In this document: positions 4,859 through 9,299 of the stretch, one piece after another | Position numbering within the stretch: position 1 is the stretch's first letter | Layout of the letters: the number at the start of each line of letters is the position of its first letter | Assembly (NCBI GenBank): GCA_910586295.1 | Contig: CAJUGE010000021.1 | Span: 1-9,299 of the forward strand | DNA: 9,299 bases | Direction of reading: 5' to 3' | Origin: an uncultured Bacilli bacterium | GTDB lineage: Bacteria; Bacillota_I; Bacilli_A; RF39; UBA660 | The notes under the pieces: generated by a model | What the model saw: the letters and a program-made list of their open reading frames with translations, nothing else | The model's database searches: none | What the model was told of the DNA's origin: nothing | Position numbers and translations under genes: made by a program

Positions 4859-6343
4859 TTACATTTTCGTAATCTTATTTTTAATAGGAATTAAAGTTTT
4901 TTCCCATTTGTTTAGGAAATCTTTTATTTCATTTGATACATTGGTATTATATTTAGATTTTGCTTGAATTACTTTGTTTCCATATACTTCTACAGTTACA
5001 TAAGATTTATTGGGATTATCTTTTTGTCTTAGAAAGTAAATCTGACTTTCATTATTTGCTACTCTATCTGCATATAGTTTGACACAGTTATGTTGTTCTT
5101 CGCTTTCTTTGATTAAGTCTTCTATAGAACTTGCTGGATATATTATGTATTTTTCATCTTCATATTTGTTTAAACTTAAAATCTTAGATATGGCTTTAAT
5201 TTTTTTGTTAATATTTGGGTTGTTTAAAGTCTTTATTTCTAAAAATAATTTATTATGTTCTTCTACTAAATTATTTGGATATAATATTTTTTTATCTTTT
5301 AAGTTCATTTTTAATTCTTCGGCGATTCTTATATAATCAAAGTATTCGTGTATTAACTCTTCATCCTTAGTGCTTTGTAAGTCTATATATTCTTTTAAAT
5401 ATCTTAAATCTATTTTGTATTTATCTATAATTTTTATAATGGTTTCGCTGAGGTAAATGTTTAGACTAAAGTACTTGATAGTTTCTATGTCTTCTTTGGG
5501 ATAAGCCTTAAGAAGTTTAACTTCTTGATATGTTAAATTGTTGTCTCTAATAAATGGTATATATTTTTTGTCTATTTTGTATATTTCTACAAAGGATTTA
5601 GCAGATGCAGACATATTATATGTAGTAAAGGTTAAATCAAATAATTTTTCTTTCATTAAAAGGTCGAAGTTCTTAAAGTATAGAGGTACAAAAATCAAGT
5701 GTTCTAAAGAAATTAGGTTGTTATCTTTGAAATAATCTGATGCAAGCCAAAGGTAAGAATATTTATACACTGTGTTTTTTAATTCTTGTAAGTTTTCTGT
5801 ATAAACTTCGGCCATGTATATTTCTAGACTATCGTTATTTCCTTTGTTATAAATATTATTATAGTACTCTTCGTAAGTGTAAGTTTTATTAGTTTTTAGA
5901 TTTGTAAATGAGTTCTTTTCTATTAGAAATGCATGGTTTATATTAAATTCATAATTTTTAATAGTTTTCTTTAGGTGTGGATTATGAAATATTCTTCCGA
6001 TTAATCCTATTTCATAAAGTATTACATTTATTCCTATTATATCAAAAATAAAGTAATCTTCGTTGTAAGAGTATTCTAAGTTTTCACTAGAGTATTTTTC
6101 TAAATATTCTTCTTTATCTTTAGCTTTTTGGCTTTGGCAACTTGTACAATAAAAGTTTTCGTCTAGTTTGGTCATACATTCAAAGCAATAACAAGTGTCA
6201 TCATCTATATCATGTATTATTTTGTCTTTTTGTTTTTCGATTATGTAATTTTTTATGTTTTCTTTAATGTCTTGCTCGTTTGACCAATATTTAATGTCTC
6301 GGGTTATATTATTTAGATTTTCATCGTATTTTAATTGAAACAT
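4859..6343 (-). CDS. PcfJ-family protein with an N-terminal zinc-ribbon motif
   Basis: The 494-residue soluble protein carries the PcfJ signature in its last 95 residues: IYPASSIEDLIKESEEQHNC (401-420), then YADRVANNESQIYFLRQK (424-441), YVTVEVYGNKVIQAKSK (448-464) and a closing helix with KWEKT (479-483). PcfJ is named from a gene in the conjugation region of plasmid pCF10; the biochemical role of the family is unknown. The conserved HNCV near 418-421 suggests a possible active or metal site. At the N-terminus CYCFEC (51-56) and CTSC (66-69) form a probable zinc ribbon, and the middle is helical with no domain I recognise. The start is secure: GGAGG lies 8 nt upstream. No relaxase, coupling protein or other conjugation gene is in the window, so this is a stand-alone copy. 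Confidence 0.8.
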   Translation of the reverse strand: MFQLKYDENLNNITRDIKYWSNEQDIKENIKNYIIEKQKDKIIHDIDDDTCYCFECMTKLDENFYCTSCQSQKAKDKEEYLEKYSSENLEYSYNEDYFIFDIIGINVILYEIGLIGRIFHNPHLKKTIKNYEFNINHAFLIEKNSFTNLKTNKTYTYEEYYNNIYNKGNNDSLEIYMAEVYTENLQELKNTVYKYSYLWLASDYFKDNNLISLEHLIFVPLYFKNFDLLMKEKLFDLTFTTYNMSASAKSFVEIYKIDKKYIPFIRDNNLTYQEVKLLKAYPKEDIETIKYFSLNIYLSETIIKIIDKYKIDLRYLKEYIDLQSTKDEELIHEYFDYIRIAEELKMNLKDKKILYPNNLVEEHNKLFLEIKTLNNPNINKKIKAISKILSLNKYEDEKYIIYPASSIEDLIKESEEQHNCVKLYADRVANNESQIYFLRQKDNPNKSYVTVEVYGNKVIQAKSKYNTNVSNEIKDFLNKWEKTLIPIKNKITKM

Positions 6344-6509
6344 AAAATTTCCTCCATTTTTATTTTTGATAATTTTGGTTTAATTCTATAATATAACTAT
6401 ATAACTAGTTTAATTGCTAAGTAAAGTAACTACTTATATTTATATTATATCTCTCTTCGTTAGTATTTTATCATAATTTTTATTATTTTTAGATTTTTTT
6501 GCAGAACAA

Positions 6510-6539
6510 AAACTCATTAAGATATATCTTAATAAGTTT
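6510..6539 (-). terminator. Long inverted repeat ending the ECF sigma operon
   Basis: A 30-nt inverted repeat with 15-nt arms. On the minus strand all 15 positions pair with one G-U, while the plus strand has a C-A mismatch there, so it favours the minus-strand RNA. A T tract (TTTTT) finishes the arm. AGAAC/GTTCT (6550-6554 with 6503-6507) could add an outer stem. It lies about 35 nt beyond the stop of the Ig-like protein gene. The remaining 6344-6509 holds AT-rich sequence with a possible but weak promoter (TATAAT on the minus strand near 6450) for the PcfJ gene. Confidence 0.6.
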
Positions 6540-6572
6540 ATCTTTAGAAGTTCTTGTTTTGATTAGTAATTA

Positions 6573-7451
6573 TCATATTTCAAATTCTACAGAAAAGTAT
6601 GCTTTTTTACTACATCCTTCATTTGTACACACCGATTTTACTAATCTATATTTTCCTTCACTAAGTTCTCCATATAGTAGACTCCAGTCTTGGTTAAGTT
6701 CTAAAATATTGTTTTCGCTAATATTGTATACAATGTCATTAAAAATTACATTTTCTTTTGCTAGTAATGGCTTCCAATAGTTTTCTTCTTTTTTGTCTAT
6801 TCTGAAGTGAAGTCCATACATATAGTGTTTTACATTCGTGTCTTTAATTATAATAGTAGCACCAGTCTTTGTGAGTGTTCCTTCCTTTATTTCCATTTTA
6901 ATATTTTCTATGTTATTCATTTCATTGTCACTATATACAAAGTTTAGTATTCTTACTATTTCCTTTAAGTTATTACCTTCTAATGATGCACATAAATTGT
7001 TAAAGCCCAGTTGGTTATGATGTCTATAGAAATAATAAGAGTTCCCTAAAACATTTATGTTGTAATGTATAGGTCCTTCGCATTCTTTTACTTTGTAGTT
7101 TAAACTATCAAAAATTTTTACTAATTTATTGTAATCATTTTCCAATATACTCATTTCTTTTTCATCAATAATTATTTTTGTGTAGTTTTTATTTTCTTCG
7201 TCAAACAAATCCAACATTTTATTAGATGGACAGTTATAGTTTTGCCATTTGAATGTGGTAGTTTTTTTACCATTAGTGCAAGTATGTGTATCTACTAATA
7301 AGCCTTTATCTTTTTTATAAAGTGTTCCTCCATAATAGTATTCAGATATTTTTATAATTGATGTGGTATTTTTTAATTTTGCGTGAATGGTATCTAATAG
7401 TATTATCGCGATAAGTGTTGTGATAATTATTAAAGTTATTTTTCTATTCAT
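6573..7451 (-). CDS. Membrane-anchored extracytoplasmic protein with C-terminal Ig-like (Big_14-like) domain
   Basis: The 292-residue protein starts with a short basic tip and one hydrophobic helix (about 5-20), then an extracytoplasmic part, so it is anchored or secreted; there is no lipobox. The middle (about 30-180) is not recognised and has cysteines at 58, 74, 124 and 154 that could form disulfides. The last 105 residues resemble the Big_14 bacterial Ig-like family: EGTLTKTGATIIIKD (190-204), YGLHFRIDKKE (212-222), LELNQDWSLLYGEL (250-263) and GKYRLVKS (266-273), with C275 and C280 in a late loop. A role in sensing or at the cell surface is inferred from its place as third gene of an ECF sigma operon. 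AGGAG lies 7 nt before the ATG. It starts 10 nt after the preceding gene. Confidence 0.68.
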   Translation of the reverse strand: MNRKITLIIITTLIAIILLDTIHAKLKNTTSIIKISEYYYGGTLYKKDKGLLVDTHTCTNGKKTTTFKWQNYNCPSNKMLDLFDEENKNYTKIIIDEKEMSILENDYNKLVKIFDSLNYKVKECEGPIHYNINVLGNSYYFYRHHNQLGFNNLCASLEGNNLKEIVRILNFVYSDNEMNNIENIKMEIKEGTLTKTGATIIIKDTNVKHYMYGLHFRIDKKEENYWKPLLAKENVIFNDIVYNISENNILELNQDWSLLYGELSEGKYRLVKSVCTNEGCSKKAYFSVEFEI

Positions 7452-7461
7452 TGTTATTCTC

Positions 7462-8139
7462 CTAAATTATAGATTTTAAAACAGTAAGTAATTCTTCAAG
7501 ATTAATGTTTGTAGTCTCTATATCAAAGTTGTATCCATCATATGGAAACTCAGTAAAATATAAATTCTCGTATTTGTATATAGGTAAATCTATTCCGTTT
7601 ATATTAGATAGGTTTGCTGTTTCTTCAAATTGGTAGTCTCTAATTGGCTTATTGGTATTTGAAAAAGATATACGTATATCGCTTTCTAATTCAGTATTGT
7701 AGTAGTTATATACATAGCAGTTTAGTATGTCGTAGTTACTGTTGCTATTTATTCTTGTGTATATACTGTAACTGTTAAAATCATTTAAATAATCTGGAAT
7801 TATTACTTTTTCTTTTAATTCTTTTAAATAGGAATTTTCATTAGTGTCAATAGAGATTTCTTTTATGTCGGCATCTAGTCTTGTTACTTCTAAAACTTCT
7901 GTTTCTACTATATTAATCTCATTTTCTCCTTTGCTAAAAGTGTTGTTTAGATTATTTTCTATATTGTTATTAGATGAGATGATGATTACTATAGTACATA
8001 TCATAGTAAGACAAATTGGCATGCTATACTTCATAAAGGTTGATATAGACTTTTTTTCATTATTCAAAAGTATTTTTTCTTTCATTTTTTCTTCATTAAA
8101 ATAACTATCAAAAACTTTTTTCATTTTATTTTTAGGCAT
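7462..8139 (-). CDS. Probable anti-sigma factor, one-pass membrane protein with DUF4367-like C-terminus
   Basis: The 225-residue protein has a basic cytoplasmic part (1-37), one membrane helix (about 38-55) and a polar extracytoplasmic part. The cytoplasmic part lacks a clear zinc-binding HxxxCxxC anti-sigma motif. The C-terminal stretch, with IDLPIYKYENLYFTEF and the closing INLEELLTVLKSII helix, resembles DUF4367-type domains that often sit on proteins next to ECF sigma factors. Its ATG is 1 nt after the sigma stop, and the GGAG ribosome binding site lies inside the last sigma codons, so the two are translationally coupled, as usual for sigma/anti-sigma pairs. The anti-sigma role is inferred from topology and position. 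It ends in TAG 10 nt before the next gene. Confidence 0.68.
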   Translation of the reverse strand: MPKNKMKKVFDSYFNEEKMKEKILLNNEKKSISTFMKYSMPICLTMICTIVIIISSNNNIENNLNNTFSKGENEINIVETEVLEVTRLDADIKEISIDTNENSYLKELKEKVIIPDYLNDFNSYSIYTRINSNSNYDILNCYVYNYYNTELESDIRISFSNTNKPIRDYQFEETANLSNINGIDLPIYKYENLYFTEFPYDGYNFDIETTNINLEELLTVLKSII

Positions 8140-8140
8140 T

Positions 8141-8677
8141 TTAATCTCCTTTCTTCATTATAGAATTTAATTCATTTATAGTCCTATATAAATAGTTTTT
8201 AACATTTGATTCGCTAACATTTAATTCACTTGCTATTTCTGAAAGTGAATATCCTAGATAGAAGTATAAGTAAAAGACTTTAGAAATTATCACTTTTTTC
8301 TTAGATATGTAGTTCCAAATAAAAGTGATGTCTTCTTTAAGTATTGATGATTTTTCGATGTCTATGTTAGTCGGGATATTTTCCATAATATTAGAATCTT
8401 CTTTATCTTTAGAATTAAGTAGTGATACGATTTTCATTTTATATTTAAATCTATAGTAGTCTTTTACTTTGTGCTTTGTAATTCCCAGAATGTATTCTTT
8501 TGTTAATGTTATTTCTTTTTTTGTTTTTAGTATTTTTAAGACTTCTAGGTAAATGTTTTGAATAATATCTTGAACATTATCTATGTTATTACAGTTTAAA
8601 ACTACATATTTTAAGACACTTTGATATGTTTCATGATATATATCGTCAAATGTTTTTAAGGTTTTCTTCTTGGCCAT
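8141..8677 (-). CDS. ECF-type RNA polymerase sigma factor
   Basis: The 178-residue protein has only sigma regions 2 and 4. Region 2 spans about 10-80, with DNVQDIIQNIYLEVLK (33-48) as the polymerase-binding helix and HKVKDYYRFK (69-78) after it. A linker of about 35 residues follows. Region 4 spans about 115-175, with the helix-turn-helix GYSLSEIASELNVSESNVK (142-160), which reads the -35 element. The ATG at 8677 was chosen because GAGG lies 8 nt upstream. A GTG at 8686 in the same frame overlaps that site. An ECF-type promoter directly upstream points to autoregulation. It is the first gene of a tight three-gene operon with a membrane protein and a surface protein, a cell-envelope stress arrangement. 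The inducing signal is unknown. Confidence 0.9.
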   Translation of the reverse strand: MAKKKTLKTFDDIYHETYQSVLKYVVLNCNNIDNVQDIIQNIYLEVLKILKTKKEITLTKEYILGITKHKVKDYYRFKYKMKIVSLLNSKDKEDSNIMENIPTNIDIEKSSILKEDITFIWNYISKKKVIISKVFYLYFYLGYSLSEIASELNVSESNVKNYLYRTINELNSIMKKGD

Positions 8678-8696
8678 TTTATTCACCTCGCTTTAT

Positions 8697-8724
8697 TAGT
8701 CGTTATTTTCGCTTAAAAGTTTCA
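8697..8724 (-). promoter_or_regulatory. ECF-type promoter of the sigma operon
   Basis: TGAAAC (8724-8719), a 16-nt spacer and CGACTA (8702-8697) on the minus strand match the AAC/CGTC-CGAC pattern of envelope-stress ECF promoters such as those of B. subtilis SigW, SigM and SigX. The start would be near 8690, about 15 nt before the ATG, which places the GAGG at the very 5' end of the mRNA. No second copy of this pattern was seen upstream of other genes in the window. The stretch 8725-8891 holds only AT-rich sequence. Confidence 0.65.
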
Positions 8725-8891
8725 AAAAAAGTAAATTATTTTTCTAATTCACTTCTTTAATATTATAGATTTTTCTTTTATAGATATTTTTATGAATTAT
8801 TTCTTAGTTTTCTAATTCTTTCTTGTAAGCTAGAAATGAATATTCTTTATTGAATCTTAAAATGTTTTTTGATTATCATAAGTTGTTTTTA

Positions 8892-9137
8892 TTATTTCCT
8901 TTTTACATGTGCGGTTATTATTGTGAAACTATAAGAGTTTACTGTTATTTTAATATTACCTATTTCACAGTAGTAGTTTTTCCCTTGCTTATATATGTTG
9001 CATTTTTCATCTATTATTTTGTCTTTACAGTAGGATACGACGTCGTCAATATCCAGTTTCAAATTTCTTTTAATTCTTTCTATTCCCATTGGTGTAGTGT
9101 GGATTTTATCTATATTTATTTATAAATTGTTTTTCAT
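8892..9137 (-). pseudogene. DUF3781-like gene broken by an in-frame TAA at codon 6
   Basis: The intact part, from ATG 9089, gives 65 residues ending in GKNYYCEIGNIKITVN and YSFTIITAH, which I recognise as DUF3781-like (function unknown). The homologous frame continues upstream: before the methionine at 9089 it reads INIDKIHTTP, and DUF3781 proteins typically have an IHTT-type stretch just ahead of GIERIKRNL. Further up is MKNNL with an ATG at 9137 and AGGA 5 nt before it. A TAA (9122-9120) sits between MKNNL and INIDKIHTT. No ATG, GTG or TTG lies between the TAA and 9089, and the 9089 ATG has no ribosome binding site. A one-base change from AAA, CAA or GAA would explain the stop. Translation of a shortened form, or a sequencing error, remain possible. 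Confidence 0.65.
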
Positions 9138-9299
9138 AATTGTCCTTTTCTATCTTTCTGGTAGTGTGTAAGGTTTATACCACTACCACTTGTTTTTCTC
9201 TTATAGTTCCTAGGTTTATATCCTAGGAACTTAATACCTCCCCTTAAGGGAATGTATTTTTATATATTTTTTATTATTTTAGTCTATCAAAAAATGACA
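9138..9299. repeat. Cluster of three inverted repeats upstream of the DUF3781-like gene
   Basis: Three hairpins stand in a row. First, TGGTAGTG (9159-9166) pairs with CACTACCA (9181-9188) and extends inward after a bulge. Second, AGTTCCTAGG (9205-9214) pairs with CCTAGGAACT (9222-9231), a perfect 10 bp with a 7-nt loop. Third, AATAC/GTATT (9233-9237 with 9254-9258) encloses the palindrome CCCTTAAGGG. On the plus strand the first and third are followed by T tracts, so they look like plus-strand terminators. On the minus strand none has a T tract, and they would form the leader of the DUF3781-like gene. A weak minus-strand promoter (TTGATA 9290-9285, 18 nt, TATATA 9266-9261) precedes them. No gene is visible here. 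Confidence 0.55.

Noticed and set aside
6499..6780. Plus-strand ORF of 93 codons
   Set aside because: It runs through the inverted-repeat terminator and is antisense to the Ig-like domain gene.
8678..8686. Upstream GTG start for the sigma factor
   Set aside because: It overlaps the GAGG ribosome binding site. The ATG at 8677 has correct 8-nt spacing.
8850..9125. Plus-strand ORF of 91 codons
   Set aside because: It is antisense to the DUF3781-like frame, rich in F, Y and I as expected from a shadow, and has no ribosome binding site.
1..9299. CRISPR array, tRNA or rRNA genes, insertion sequence ends
   Set aside because: I saw no regularly spaced direct repeats, no tRNA cloverleaf, no rRNA sequence and no transposase in any frame.

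Overview
The window is a very AT-rich (visibly about 70-75% A+T) piece of a Bacillota-like genome. AGGAGG-type ribosome binding sites, an ECF sigma factor/DUF4367-like operon, VanZ and RDD proteins, a PcfJ-family protein and an Lsa/CplR-like ABC-F protein all fit an uncultured gut Bacilli or Clostridia lineage. TAA, TAG and TGA all end genes and tryptophans are TGG, so the code looks standard. Every protein gene lies on the minus strand, so the reading order is from high to low coordinates. The only well-supported plus-strand transcript is a candidate small RNA.

Layout, upstream to downstream on the minus strand. (a) 9299-8892: a hairpin-rich intergenic stretch, then a DUF3781-like gene interrupted by an in-frame TAA at codon 6. 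(b) 8724-6510: an ECF sigma operon with a recognisable ECF-type promoter (TGAAAC, 16 nt, CGACTA), then the sigma factor, a one-pass membrane protein that is probably its anti-sigma factor, and an anchored extracytoplasmic protein with a C-terminal Ig-like (Big_14-like) domain. It ends at a long inverted repeat. (c) 6343-4859: a PcfJ-family protein with an N-terminal Cys4 zinc-ribbon. (d) 4815-3632: a VanZ-RDD membrane fusion with its own promoter. (e) 3654-3290: a non-coding stretch with a near-consensus promoter, several inverted repeats and an intrinsic terminator, either a free RNA of about 330 nt or an attenuated leader. (f) 3310-2063: a compact operon of a nucleoside 2-deoxyribosyltransferase-like protein and a DUF3800 protein. 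(g) 1920-2061, plus strand: a promoter, a predicted three-way-junction RNA of about 105 nt and a terminator, tail-to-tail with the DUF3800 gene. (h) 1865-222: a six-codon leader peptide, mutually exclusive hairpins over the ribosome binding site, an ABC-F ribosome-protection gene and its terminator. (i) 139-1: the 5' end of a group II intron that continues beyond the window.

The region reads as accessory DNA. It combines a retroelement, a likely antibiotic-response gene, a cell-envelope stress regulon, a conjugation-associated family and a decayed small gene. The most novel-looking part is the DUF3800 locus: a DRT-like enzyme and a DUF3800 protein flanked on both sides by structured non-coding RNA candidates. 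Families were assigned by recognising motifs in the translations; no database search was run.
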